From contig CAWDGB010000007.1 in assembly GCA_963801715.1 (NCBI GenBank), positions 124,001-188,000 on the forward strand: a stretch of DNA of 64,000 nucleotides, given 5' to 3'. A program made the position numbers and the translations under genes. The notes below the pieces were generated by a model, which had not been told where the DNA came from, ran no database searches, and saw only the letters and a list, made by a program, of their open reading frames with translations. The stretch's first letter is position 1. Every line of letters begins with the position of its first letter. This DNA is from CAVVJA01 sp963801715 (lineage in GTDB: Bacteria > Actinomycetota > Actinomycetes > Mycobacteriales > Jatrophihabitantaceae). This document shows positions 54,629-63,518 of the stretch, one piece after another.

Positions 54629-55019
54629 GGTAGCTGTCCGGCGACTGGCAGGTCTCGATCTCGTTGGCGTAGTAGCTGATCTTCAGGTCGATTGCCTCGA
54701 GGTAGACCGCCATCGTTTCGAGCTGTGCGCGGACCCACTTCCGGTGCGCCCGCAACAGTTCGACCCGCGCCTCCTCGTTGCCCTCGCCCGCCCGAACCAA
54801 CTCGGCGAAGCGGCGCACCTCGCGGGTCGGCATCCCCGTCGCGCGTAGTTTCGTGATCAGCTCGATCCAGCCGAGGTCGTGTTCCGAATACCGGCGGTGT
54901 CCGGACCCGGCACGGTCGACGCCGAGCATGAGCCCGTCACGCTCGTAATAGCGCAGGGTATGCCGCGTCAGGCCGGTGAGCGCGGCCACTTCGGCGATCG
55001 TCAGTCCTCGCGACGTCAT
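54588..55019 (-). CDS. MerR-family transcriptional regulator
   Basis: The 143-residue protein has an N-terminal MerR helix-turn-helix (TIAEVAALTGLTRHTLRYYE), a wing (RRYSEHDLGWIELITKLRAT) and a long dimerisation helix. No metal-binding cysteine cluster is evident, so it may sense an organic or redox signal. It probably controls the convergent aldo/keto reductase through the shared TTGACTTCGAG element. Confidence 0.9.
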   Translation of the reverse strand: MTSRGLTIAEVAALTGLTRHTLRYYERDGLMLGVDRAGSGHRRYSEHDLGWIELITKLRATGMPTREVRRFAELVRAGEGNEEARVELLRAHRKWVRAQLETMAVYLEAIDLKISYYANEIETCQSPDSYLSSPSPAAVAARG

Positions 55020-55034
55020 GCCGCAAGTTTCACC

Positions 55035-55057
55035 CTTCGAGTGTGCTCGAAGTCAAC
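55035..55057 (-). promoter_or_regulatory. MerR autoregulatory operator
   Basis: CTTCGAG-TGTG-CTCGAAG (55035-55052) is a perfect inverted repeat followed by TCAAC, so the minus strand reads TTGACTTCGAG. It lies just upstream of the merR start and matches the reductase promoter. Confidence 0.7.
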
Positions 55058-55352
55058 GCGAACGCCGGGCTCCCCGGCCAAGAGTCAGCACATGCACCAG
55101 AACATCGTCCCTGTCATCGGTGGGAGCGACAGCCTGGACGAGCAGATCCAACGCGAGTTTCCGGCACCCGGGTCGTCAAAAGCGCTCAACACAGTCAACT
55201 GCTCGGTCATGGTCGACCGTGCCCGCGTGCCCGGCGAGTACATCTCAGATCGGCGCTGCGCTTCGGGGGCCACCGCAGTGCGCCACCACGCAACACTGTT
55301 CAGCCGCGCAGACGATTCAAACCGCGCGATGTCATCGGCATACCCTGTTGAC
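55058..55352. other. Intergenic region
   Basis: No gene is supported; a plus-strand frame starting near 55093 has no recognisable family. Confidence 0.35.
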
Positions 55353-55823
55353 TCATTGGGTGAGGTCGACTGGTATCCGGTGATCTGGTTTGCCGTCCTT
55401 GGCGAGGATCCAGTGTTGATCGGCGGTGGCGCGGTAAAGGCGTAGCTCGGCGTCGCCGGTCACATCGGCGGCTGTCCATTGCAGGCCGCTGTGCGTGAGT
55501 GACCGGTCGGAAAATGCCGCGATCCCGGGAGCGAGCTCAGTGTCGTCGACCTGGCCGGCGACGGCCGAGATGTACACGCCCTGGCCGGTACCTATCCGGG
55601 CGTGCGAGTCGAAGATGGCGATGCCCACGGTGGCCCGGGCGGCGATGTTGCGGGAGTGGTTGGCCGCGGGCGAGGAGACCCAGTACAGCTCGCGATAGCC
55701 GATGTGGGCGAAGTACACCGGGGTGCTCCACGGTTTTCCCGCGGAATCTGCCGTGGCGAGGACGAGGTAGTGGTTGGCCTCGATGATCTCGCGGGCAATC
55801 CGGGCGGCGCGCTGCGGATTCAT
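55353..55823 (-). CDS. Pyridoxamine 5'-phosphate oxidase-like protein
   Basis: The 156-residue protein has PNPOx split-barrel features: HYLVLATADSAGKPWSTPVY, YRELYWVSSP and VGIAIFDSH. It probably binds a flavin or F420. ATG 55823 is preceded by AAAGG; a TTG at 55838 is an alternative. Confidence 0.85.
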   Translation of the reverse strand: MNPQRAARIAREIIEANHYLVLATADSAGKPWSTPVYFAHIGYRELYWVSSPAANHSRNIAARATVGIAIFDSHARIGTGQGVYISAVAGQVDDTELAPGIAAFSDRSLTHSGLQWTAADVTGDAELRLYRATADQHWILAKDGKPDHRIPVDLTQ

Positions 55824-56019
55824 CGGCTGACCTTTCAATATGTGAGGGTGAAGTCGTGCGGCCGCCGCCGCGCGTTGTAAGCGGTATGTCAGTGGGCTTC
55901 CGCTGGTCTCATGAGAGCTCGGAACCTACGGCAGTGATCGGGTCGGCGCGCCTCGCGTCGGCCTCCTAAAGGCTCGGGGCGGTCCCGACGACCGGACCAA
56001 TCCGGGGTGAGATCTCGGG

Positions 56020-56622
56020 TCACCGATGCACCGGATAGCGCAGATGGAGCACCCCGTCGCCTTGGATGACCAACTCGGGATCCTTGAGCATCAGGTAGCC
56101 GTTAGCGAGCGTCCCGAAGTACGGCTTCCCCCGGCCGAAGACGACCGGCACGATGTCGATTGCCACGCGATCAATGAGCCCTAGCGATAGCGCCTGGCCG
56201 CCGACCTTGCCCGCGCCGACACCAATCTCGCCCTCGCCAGCCAGTTCCTGTGCTCGTGCGATTCCCTCCGGGACCGAAGTGGCGAAGTGGTAGGGCGCGT
56301 CCGGGTGCCAGCCGGTTGGCCGAGGTCGGTGCGATACGACCACGACATGGTCGCTGGCCGGCGGATGGCCCTCCCGGCCGTTGGTCAGGTCGAATTGGTG
56401 CCGCCCGATCACGAGGACCTGCTGGCGAGACCACATGTCGCGCACGTAATCCGCCGAGGCTGCTGAGACTCGGAATGCTCCACCGTGAACATCGGCGCGG
56501 TCGTCGTCGACGAGAGGATGGTCGCCGCTGAGATACCAGTCGTGCAGCGGCCCCACATCGTCGCGCTCATCGGCGATGTAGCCGTCCAGCGAGGACACTG
56601 CATGCAGGTACGTCGTGCCCAT
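56020..56622 (-). CDS. Dihydrofolate reductase/RibD C-terminal family protein
   Basis: The 200-residue protein begins LHAVSSLDGYIADERDD, has VLVIGRHQFDLTNG and EIGVGAGKVGGQALSLGLID (NADPH glycine motif), the RibD-C/DHFR-like pattern. It lies about 150 bp downstream of the second ArsR-SRPBCC pair. Confidence 0.85.
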   Translation of the reverse strand: MGTTYLHAVSSLDGYIADERDDVGPLHDWYLSGDHPLVDDDRADVHGGAFRVSAASADYVRDMWSRQQVLVIGRHQFDLTNGREGHPPASDHVVVVSHRPRPTGWHPDAPYHFATSVPEGIARAQELAGEGEIGVGAGKVGGQALSLGLIDRVAIDIVPVVFGRGKPYFGTLANGYLMLKDPELVIQGDGVLHLRYPVHR

Positions 56623-56633
56623 GCCTATTCCTT

Positions 56634-56675
56634 CTTCCGACCCGAGTCGTCACGCTTCCGACCCGAGTCGTCACG
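56634..56675. repeat. 21-bp perfect tandem repeat upstream of the DHFR-like gene
   Basis: The unit CTTCCGACCCGAGTCGTCAC plus a final G occurs twice without gap. The repeat begins 12 bases before the DHFR-like start codon, and the 21-bp period equals two helical turns. Confidence 0.9.
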
Positions 56676-56776
56676 AGCCTCATCTCGCGTGAGTCCATGA
56701 CTACGGCCGGGCGGACCATGACATCGAATGACCGACAATCCTGGCCAGCGAAGCGACTGCATTGAAGGCAGCCAGG

Positions 56777-57265
56777 TCAGGTCGTGGTCAGCAGCTTGTC
56801 CAGCTTCTCGTAGCCTTCGCGTACTCCGACTTCCATGCCGCTGGCCAGGATGGCATCCCGGCCGGCCAGCGAGTCCACCACGGACACGATGCTGGCTCGG
56901 GATCGCCCGCCGGGGAGTGCCTCGAACGTCAACATGTCCAGGCTGACGCCGTCCGGGAAGCCCTCGTAAGTGAACGTCTGCACGAGCCGCTGGTTCGACC
57001 GGATCTCGTGGAACGAGCCGAAGAAGCGAGCGACCTCCTCACCGTCGCGCAGCCCGACGTAACGCCAACTGCCACCGGTGCGCACGTCCCAGTGATCGAT
57101 TCGCGTCTGAATGCTTCGCGGTCCGATCCATTGCACCACCAGCTCCGGGTCGGTCCAGGCACGAAACAGCTTCTCCACCGATGCATCGAACTCGCGGACA
57201 ATGGTGATCGTCGGCAGATCGGCCGGGGCCTCGATCGTGGTCTCGTGTGCGGTCACGTTGGTCAT
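56777..57265 (-). CDS. SRPBCC (AHSA1-like) domain protein
   Basis: The 162-residue protein is an AHSA1 domain: TIVREFDASVEKLFRAWTDP, WDVRTGGSWRYVGLRDG, TFTYEGFPDGVSLDMLTFEA. It is coupled to the ArsR regulator by a 4-bp overlap, mirroring the cassette at 37.9-38.8 kb. Confidence 0.9.
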   Translation of the reverse strand: MTNVTAHETTIEAPADLPTITIVREFDASVEKLFRAWTDPELVVQWIGPRSIQTRIDHWDVRTGGSWRYVGLRDGEEVARFFGSFHEIRSNQRLVQTFTYEGFPDGVSLDMLTFEALPGGRSRASIVSVVDSLAGRDAILASGMEVGVREGYEKLDKLLTTT

Positions 57266-57630
57266 GATGCTGCTCCTCGCTTGCGGCGTGATTGCCGCTG
57301 TTGGTCGTCGTGGTCCATGGCTGCCAGTACCGCGTCCAGGCGCTGGAACCTCTGCTCCGCCTCGCGGCGGTACCTCTCGATCCACTTGGTCATCAGGTCG
57401 AACACCTCCGCTTGCAGATGACACGGCCGGCGGTAGCTATCGCCGCCCCGGCTAACCAGCCCGGCGCCCTCCAAGACCTTCAGATGCTTCGACACCGCCT
57501 GGACGCTCACCGGATACACCGCAGCCAGCTCACCCACGCTCGCGTCGTCAACCGCGAGCCGAGCGACGATGTCACGACGGATCGGATCCGCCAGCGCCGC
57601 GAACGCCCGAGACAGCTGATCCGTCACCAT
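57262..57630 (-). CDS. ArsR-family transcriptional regulator
   Basis: The 122-residue winged helix reads AFAALADPIRRDIVARLAVD, SVGELAAVYPVSVQAVSKHL and LKVLEGAGLVSRGGDSYRRP, typical of ArsR regulators paired with AHSA1 genes. Operator-like repeats precede it. Confidence 0.92.
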   Translation of the reverse strand: MVTDQLSRAFAALADPIRRDIVARLAVDDASVGELAAVYPVSVQAVSKHLKVLEGAGLVSRGGDSYRRPCHLQAEVFDLMTKWIERYRREAEQRFQRLDAVLAAMDHDDQQRQSRRKRGAAS

Positions 57631-57639
57631 GTCACCTCA

Positions 57640-57655
57640 TCAACCGAATGGTTGA
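57640..57655. promoter_or_regulatory. ArsR operator-like palindrome
   Basis: TCAACC-GAAT-GGTTGA is a perfect inverted repeat 9 bases upstream of the ArsR start. A weaker copy (TCAACC-N5-GTTGTCA) follows at about 57685-57702, so two binding sites are likely. Confidence 0.65.
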
Positions 57656-57999
57656 CATCGAAGCTAGGGTCCGACTCGACGAATGTCAACCATCCAGTTG
57701 TCATTGGGTTAGGAGTTCAAGGCGATGGTCCGGCCGCGTAACGCACATGGGCAAGGCATGTCCGTCGGCATGTCGGTGTGCACCTGACTGGTCCGTCTGC
57801 GCGGTCCTCTTAGCTACCCCAGCCGCGCAGATCGAGACCTCTTTGTTGGCAAGCGCCTGTGGGTGTGGCCGCTCCGGCGCGCTTCGATGCTCGCCGGCGT
57901 CAAGATCGTTTCTGCCTCTGCCCACCGCGCGGGCTTTGGCGGGGCTGCATCTTGACCCCGGTTGCGCTCCGGCCCACGTGGCGGGACCGCCTCGGACGG
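57656..57999. other. Intergenic region
   Basis: Apart from the second operator-like site near 57685, nothing is recognised. Confidence 0.4.
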
Positions 58000-59124
58000 C
58001 TAGTCCGGCGGGCCGGTGACGGCGTCGCGTGCCGCGGTGGGACGGCCTTCCGCGCCTTGCTGCGTCGCGTCCCGCGAGGTGATCTGGTCGGCGATGTAGC
58101 CGGCGTCGGCGCCGATCCAGCCGAGGAGCGCTGAGCCTCGGGTGTGCTGCCAGGTGAGGCCGAGGGTGTACAGGCCGGGCGACGGTGTGACGCCGCGTTT
58201 CTGCACCAGATGTCCGCGCTGGTTAGTGGCCTCGGGGATGTCGATCCAGGAGTGGTCGGTGGTGTATCCGGTCGCCCAGACCACAGCGTCGACCTCGGCC
58301 GTGGCGCCGTCGGCGAAGGTGATGGTCCGGCCGGCGGCGGCGGTGGCCTGCGGCCTGATCCGCACGTTGTGGTGCCGGGCCAGCTGCCGGAGGCCGACAC
58401 CAATCCGCTGGTCCCGCCCGGCCAGCCGCTTGCCCAGTCGCGAGTCGACGGTGACCCGGTCCAGCCGCGCTCCGCTGGCCCACCACCACACGTCGCGACC
58501 CAAGGGCCGCTGCGGGATTGTCGGGATCCGTGCTCCGGCCGAGAGTTCGACGGGATGCGTCGCGGAGAGCTCCTGCGCGATTTGGCACCCGGAGTTCGCG
58601 GCACCGACCACAAGCACCCGGCCCGGGGGGAGCGGCTCGGGGTTTCGGTAACGGGCGCTGTGCACCTGGTAGAGGTCGGGGTCGAGCTGGTCGGCGATCG
58701 GAGGGACGAACGGGACGTGGAACGGTCCGGTGGCCACCACCACCTGCCTAGCCTCGAACGTGTCGTCGCCCGCTCGGGCGACATACCGGCCGTCGCTCTT
58801 GCTCAGCGAGGTCACCGTGGTGTTCAGCCGTACCGGCAGGTCGAATGCGGCCGCATAGTCCTGCAGGTAGTTCGCGACGTCGTCCTTGCCGGGGTAAGTG
58901 TCCGGTGCCGCCGGGAACGGCAGACCGGGCAGGTTGTCGTATTGGGCCGGGGTGAACAGCACCAGGGAGTCCCAGCGGGACCGCCAGGCCGTGCCGATCT
59001 CGGCAGCGCCGTCGAGAACGAGGAACCGCTGCCCACGCTGCGCAAGCTGGTAGCCCATCACCAGGCCGGCCTGCCCGCCCCCGATGACCAAGACGTCCAG
59101 CGGGCGGTCTGCCGGCGCGGTCAT
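58000..59124 (-). CDS. FAD-dependent flavoprotein monooxygenase (CzcO-like)
   Basis: The 374-residue protein has two dinucleotide-binding loops: LVIGGGQAGLVMG (FAD, about residues 12-24) and VLVVGAANSGCQIA (NADPH, about 173), and VVWATGYTTDHSW near the C-terminus, as in FMO-type monooxygenases (CzcO/TrkA-like). It may hydroxylate a small thiol or amine. The start overlaps the multicopper oxidase stop (ATGA), so the two are coupled. Confidence 0.9.
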   Translation of the reverse strand: MTAPADRPLDVLVIGGGQAGLVMGYQLAQRGQRFLVLDGAAEIGTAWRSRWDSLVLFTPAQYDNLPGLPFPAAPDTYPGKDDVANYLQDYAAAFDLPVRLNTTVTSLSKSDGRYVARAGDDTFEARQVVVATGPFHVPFVPPIADQLDPDLYQVHSARYRNPEPLPPGRVLVVGAANSGCQIAQELSATHPVELSAGARIPTIPQRPLGRDVWWWASGARLDRVTVDSRLGKRLAGRDQRIGVGLRQLARHHNVRIRPQATAAAGRTITFADGATAEVDAVVWATGYTTDHSWIDIPEATNQRGHLVQKRGVTPSPGLYTLGLTWQHTRGSALLGWIGADAGYIADQITSRDATQQGAEGRPTAARDAVTGPPD

Positions 59125-60872
59125 CGGGACTGCTCGAGTGCGGGGTCGACGTGGAAGCTGAACATCATGCCGCTTTCGTGGTGCTCGGCGATGTGGCAGT
59201 GCGCCATCCACAGGCCGGGGTTCGTGACGTCCAGCAGAATGTCCACGGTTTCACCGGTGCGCACCAGGACGGTGTCTTTCCAGACCAGGCTCGGCTCGAC
59301 TACGCCGTCCCGGTTCATGATCAGGAACCGGCCGGCTCCGTGCACGTGGAATGGGTGGTGCATCGGATGGTCGGAGTCCATCTCGTTGACCAGCCGGATC
59401 TTCACCTGATCGCCGACGCGGAACCGCCAGTCGATCGCGTCGTTCTCCGCGCCGGTCGTCCGGTCAACGAGGAGCCAGCGCATGTTCGCCGGGGTCGTCA
59501 TCTTGTTGACTTCGACCATGTCGTCCTCCCACTCGATGCCCTGGGTCGCCTCGCTCCCGTGGTGGTCACCGTGGTGTTCGTGACTCCCGTGTTCGTGGTC
59601 CATCGGCTCGCCGCCGTGGTTGGCGGCCTGCTGACCGACCAGATGGGCCGGCAGCAGCTTCATCCCGCACTGCGGGCAGCGGCCCGGCTGCTCGCTGACG
59701 ACCTCGGGATGCATCGGACACACGTAGGTGGTGGCGGCCGGCCTCGTGGCCAGCAGTTTCATCCCGCACTGCGGGCAGCGGCCCGGCTGCTCGCTGACCA
59801 CTTCCGGGTGCATCGGGCAGATGTAGACGACCGGGCCGTCGACGTCCGGTTCGTCGAGGTTCATTTCGGCGACAAAAGCCAGCGTCTTGTCCGGCTCCGC
59901 GTCCAGGTAGGGCGCAATCCGCTCCCGTTCGGCGGCCATGTCCGGGTTGGTGCGCAACCGGGTGAATTCATCGACCAGTGATGGCGCCGCCGGATCGGCG
60001 GTGACGGTGATCTCGGCGAGCGGGTAGGTCCGCTGTGGGGTGCGATGCTCCAAGCTGAGCTGGCCGGGCCCATCGAAGAGCACGTCCACGACGATCCGCT
60101 CCGACGGGGCAAGGATCACCGTCTCGACGAACTGTTCCCGCTCGACGCGGCCGCTGTCGCCGCCGACGAGCTTCATCCGCGCTCCGGGTAGCGCGACGTT
60201 GAAGACTCGGGTGTTCGCGGTGTTCACCAGATACAGCCGCACCACCTCACCGACGCGTGCGGTCAGCGTCAGGTCAGGTTCGCCGCCGACGAGTAGCAGG
60301 TCACCGAAGCGGCCCATCGCGGTGTGCGTCGTCTGGGACCGGCTGAACGCAGCGATCTTGCCGTCCTCGAGCAGCAGGTCGTCGAGGGTGAGGGCGAGTT
60401 CGCGGTGCACCGGCGGCCAGTAGTCCGGGTCGGTCGGGGCAACCACGATGGTGCCGTACAACCCCATTTCCTGCCCGTAATCCTGGCGGATGTGCGGGTG
60501 ATACCAGTACATTCCCGGGTCCGGGAAGACGATCCGGACCGTGAAGCTGCCGCCGACCGGGATCGGGTGCTGGGTCTCATGGGTTCCATCGAAGCGGTTA
60601 TCCAGCCGCAGCCCGTGCCAGTGCACCGTCGCGTCCAGGTCGCCATCGTTGGCAACATTCACCACCACCTCCGAGCCTTGCCGAACCCGCAGACTCGGGC
60701 CAGGTACCGACCCGTTATAGGCCAGCATCCGCACCGCCGCGTCGCCGAGCCGCTTTACGACCGGGCCGATGCGCAGGTCGAACACGTCACCGTCGGCCAG
60801 CGGTACGACCTCGGTCGGCCGGGAGCCCCCAAGGCCGACGGTCTCGGTGCCGTAGAAGTCCTTAGCGGTCAT
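59121..60872 (-). CDS. Multicopper oxidase with two tandem heavy-metal-binding modules
   Basis: The 583-residue protein shows all copper motifs: HWHGLRLDNRFDG (84-97), MYWYHPHIRQD (121-131), DHPMHHPFHVHGAG (501-514) and AHCHIAEHHESGMM (557-570). Between cupredoxin domains 2 and 3 it has two copies of a module YxCPMHPEVVSEQPGRCPQC (residues 350-374 and 383-407), then a His-rich stretch (GGEPMDHEHGSHEHHGDHHG). The modules resemble the heavy-metal-binding domain of copper ATPases and efflux proteins. No signal or Tat peptide is visible. It likely oxidises Cu(I) or a metal-linked substrate. Confidence 0.93.
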   Translation of the reverse strand: MTAKDFYGTETVGLGGSRPTEVVPLADGDVFDLRIGPVVKRLGDAAVRMLAYNGSVPGPSLRVRQGSEVVVNVANDGDLDATVHWHGLRLDNRFDGTHETQHPIPVGGSFTVRIVFPDPGMYWYHPHIRQDYGQEMGLYGTIVVAPTDPDYWPPVHRELALTLDDLLLEDGKIAAFSRSQTTHTAMGRFGDLLLVGGEPDLTLTARVGEVVRLYLVNTANTRVFNVALPGARMKLVGGDSGRVEREQFVETVILAPSERIVVDVLFDGPGQLSLEHRTPQRTYPLAEITVTADPAAPSLVDEFTRLRTNPDMAAERERIAPYLDAEPDKTLAFVAEMNLDEPDVDGPVVYICPMHPEVVSEQPGRCPQCGMKLLATRPAATTYVCPMHPEVVSEQPGRCPQCGMKLLPAHLVGQQAANHGGEPMDHEHGSHEHHGDHHGSEATQGIEWEDDMVEVNKMTTPANMRWLLVDRTTGAENDAIDWRFRVGDQVKIRLVNEMDSDHPMHHPFHVHGAGRFLIMNRDGVVEPSLVWKDTVLVRTGETVDILLDVTNPGLWMAHCHIAEHHESGMMFSFHVDPALEQSR

Positions 60873-60959
60873 TTGCCGTTCCTTTCAGGGCGCCGCCTAC
60901 CGGTGGCTGATCGTATTTCGCAGTCGGTGAACCGCGCGGGACAGACGCCGGGGTTGGTG

Positions 60960-63092
60960 TTAGGTGTTTCGGGCCGCCTCAGGGACCCTGGGAGCGGCGG
61001 CGGCTGGTGCCTCTCGCATCCCGAACCGGACATAGATGCGGCGCAGCGGCGCGGGGGCCCACCAGTTGGCGTTGCCGAGCAGGGTCATCGTCGCGGGAAC
61101 CAGCAGGCAGCGGACCAGGGTGGCGTCCACGGCGACCGCGATCGCCAGGGCGAGCCCCATTTCCTTGATGCCGAGGCTGCTGCCGGCGGCGAAGCCGAGG
61201 AACACGATCATGACCAGTGCGGCGGCCGAGGTGATGATCCGCCCGGAGCGTTGCAGCCCGTGGGCGACCGCGGTGTCGGAGTCGCAGCCCTCGTCGTGGC
61301 ATTCCTTGATCCGCGACAGCAGGAACACCTCGTAGTCCATCGATAGGCCGAACGCGAACACGAACACGACCACCGGCACCCACACCTCGATCGCGCCGAA
61401 GGCGGTGAAGCCGAGCAGCCCGGACAGGTGTCCGTCCTGGAAGATCCACACCAGCGCGCCGAACGTCGCTCCCAGGGACAGCAGGTTCATGATCAGCGCC
61501 TTGATCGGAACCAGCACCGAGCCGGTCATCAAGAAGAGCAGCGCGAAGGTGGCCAGCCCGATGAGCAGCAGCGCATAGGGCAGCCGCTCTGTGATCTGCT
61601 GTTCGAAGTCGATGAGGAATGCGGCCGTTCCGGTGACGTAGGTCTGATACGGCGGGTTGGCGCGCAGGTCGTGGACCAGCCGCTGCGCGGTGGCGTCCTG
61701 CGAGGCGCCGGTTGGAATGACGGCGATCGCGGAGACGTTCCCGGTCAGACCCTGCTCGATGGTGACGGAGGCCACCCCGGGCAGCCGTCTGATCTCTTCG
61801 GCGTAGGCGGTGACGCGCGGGTCGGTGGCCGGTATCCGGGCGACGACCTGGATCGGGTTCGCCTGGGTGCCGGGGAAGTTCGCGGCCAGCAGGTCGTTCA
61901 CGGCCCGGCTCTCGAACGAGGTGGGCAGGGTGCGCGGGTCGCCGTTGGAGTAGTGCGCGCTCAGGAACGGCAGGGCCGCCGCCAGCAGGATGGCCGTAGT
62001 GGCTACCGCGACGATGACCGGGTGGCGTTGCACCCGACGGGCCAGCCGCCCGAAGAACCCGTCGTCGCTGCTTGGCGCGGCGGGTGTGATCTTGCGCCCC
62101 CACGAGCTGAGCAGAGCCGGCACCAGCGTCAGTCCGGCGGCGAGCGCGACCAGCACGGTGGCGATGCCGCCGATCGCCAGCGAGGTGAAGGTCGGGTCGC
62201 CGAACGCGAACAGTCCCGCCAGTGAGGCGATGACGATCATCGCCGAGAAGCTGATCGTGCGCCCGGCGGTCCCCACAGTCCGGGTTACGGCCTCGGCGAG
62301 CTCACCCTCCGGGTCGGCGCCGCGTTCCTCCCGGAATCGGCTGACGATCAGCAGGCTGTAATCCACCGCGAGTGCGATGCCGAACAACGCGACCACGTCG
62401 ATGGCGTACCCGCCTACGTCGATGACCTTGGTGACCGCCAGCAGGATCAGCAGTGCGCCGGCCACCGTGACCAGCGCGCCGAGCACCGGCATCAGCGCGG
62501 AACGCCAGCCGCGGAACACCAGGAACAGCGCCAGCAGCAGAATCGGCAGTGCGATGGCCTCGCCCTTCACCAGGTCCTTCTGGGTAGCGTCGTTCTGGTC
62601 GCTCATCGCGGCCAACTGGCCGCCGACCTTCACGGTCGCACCCGGAACAGCACCGTCCAGCGTCTTACGCACCTGGGCGACGTCGTCCTTGATCGTCGCC
62701 ATGTCGGTGGTCTCGTCCAGCGTGATGACGATCAGGCTGGCGCTGCTGTCGGTGGCGCGCAGCCGAGGATCGCCGGCGGTGTAGGCATTGACGACGTCGA
62801 CCACGTGGGGCAGCCCGGACACCGACTGGCTCGCCCGCACGACCGCCGCGCGGGTGGCCGGGTCATCGACGGGCCGGCCGTCCACGACGGCGATCAGGCT
62901 CACGCTGGTGGTGCTCGCGTCGTCGAGGAGCTGTGCCCCCTGCACTGACTCCGAAGAGCCGGCACCGTTGGAGTCCTTGAGGTGACTGAACACGCTGCTG
63001 CCGACCGCGATGCCGACCACAAACAGAATCGCCCACGCGAGCAGCACCAGCCGCCGGTGTCGATATACCGAGTGCCCGATTGCACTAAACAT
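60960..63092 (-). CDS. MMPL/RND family transporter
   Basis: The 710-residue protein has the MMPL two-repeat plan: an N-terminal helix (LVLLAWAILFVVGIAVGSSV), an exterior loop, five helices, a cytoplasmic linker (about residues 350-370), then a second set. The conserved motif FGIALAVDYSLLIVSRFREE (repeat 1) and FAFGLSMDYEVFLLSRIKEC (repeat 2) carries the proton-relay Asp-Tyr pair. Substrates range from lipids to drugs and siderophores. ATG 63092 follows GGAAGG. It lies upstream of the multicopper oxidase and flavoprotein genes on the same strand. Confidence 0.92.
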   Translation of the reverse strand: MFSAIGHSVYRHRRLVLLAWAILFVVGIAVGSSVFSHLKDSNGAGSSESVQGAQLLDDASTTSVSLIAVVDGRPVDDPATRAAVVRASQSVSGLPHVVDVVNAYTAGDPRLRATDSSASLIVITLDETTDMATIKDDVAQVRKTLDGAVPGATVKVGGQLAAMSDQNDATQKDLVKGEAIALPILLLALFLVFRGWRSALMPVLGALVTVAGALLILLAVTKVIDVGGYAIDVVALFGIALAVDYSLLIVSRFREERGADPEGELAEAVTRTVGTAGRTISFSAMIVIASLAGLFAFGDPTFTSLAIGGIATVLVALAAGLTLVPALLSSWGRKITPAAPSSDDGFFGRLARRVQRHPVIVAVATTAILLAAALPFLSAHYSNGDPRTLPTSFESRAVNDLLAANFPGTQANPIQVVARIPATDPRVTAYAEEIRRLPGVASVTIEQGLTGNVSAIAVIPTGASQDATAQRLVHDLRANPPYQTYVTGTAAFLIDFEQQITERLPYALLLIGLATFALLFLMTGSVLVPIKALIMNLLSLGATFGALVWIFQDGHLSGLLGFTAFGAIEVWVPVVVFVFAFGLSMDYEVFLLSRIKECHDEGCDSDTAVAHGLQRSGRIITSAAALVMIVFLGFAAGSSLGIKEMGLALAIAVAVDATLVRCLLVPATMTLLGNANWWAPAPLRRIYVRFGMREAPAAAAPRVPEAARNT

Positions 63093-63308
63093 GCCAATCA
63101 CCTTCCGTCGGGCCCCCGCCGCCGACGCCCCGGCCGGTGCGAATGCTGAACGCTTTGGAGTGGATTCACGGTCGTCGCTTGCGCTGTCGTGATGCTGTCG
63201 CATCTCTGTCCTTGCGGTGAAACGGCCCCCGAGCGCGGACAGCGGGACGACAGGACACCGCTGCACGCTCGAACGTGACCGAGATTGCCAGCCGGAGAAG
63301 GTTTCGCC

Positions 63309-63518
63309 GTGATTGTCTTGCGTGTTCCGCGGATGGCGTCGCGGCGAGATGTCCGCGCCGTGACGGCCGCGCTACGCGACCTACCCGGGGTGGAGACGAT
63401 TCAGGCGGACTCGGTCACGGCCTCGCTGGTCGTGGAGGGGACGGTATTGGAGCGGGATGTGCGGCTCATGCTGACCGAACTGGGCTTCTCGGCGGATGCC
63501 CAGCCGGCACGACCTTAG
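63309..63518 (+). CDS. HMA-like small protein lacking the metal-binding CxxC
   Basis: The 69-residue product has the betaalphabeta-betaalphabeta layout of a heavy-metal-associated domain: IVLRVPRMASRRDVRAVTAA, LPGVETIQADSVTASLVVEG and DVRLMLTELGF. The position of CxxC in copper chaperones reads MASRRDV here, with no cysteine anywhere. The GTG 63309 follows GGAGAAGG. It is divergent from the MMPL-multicopper oxidase cluster, which suggests a related role without direct thiol metal binding. Confidence 0.7.
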   Translation: MIVLRVPRMASRRDVRAVTAALRDLPGVETIQADSVTASLVVEGTVLERDVRLMLTELGFSADAQPARP

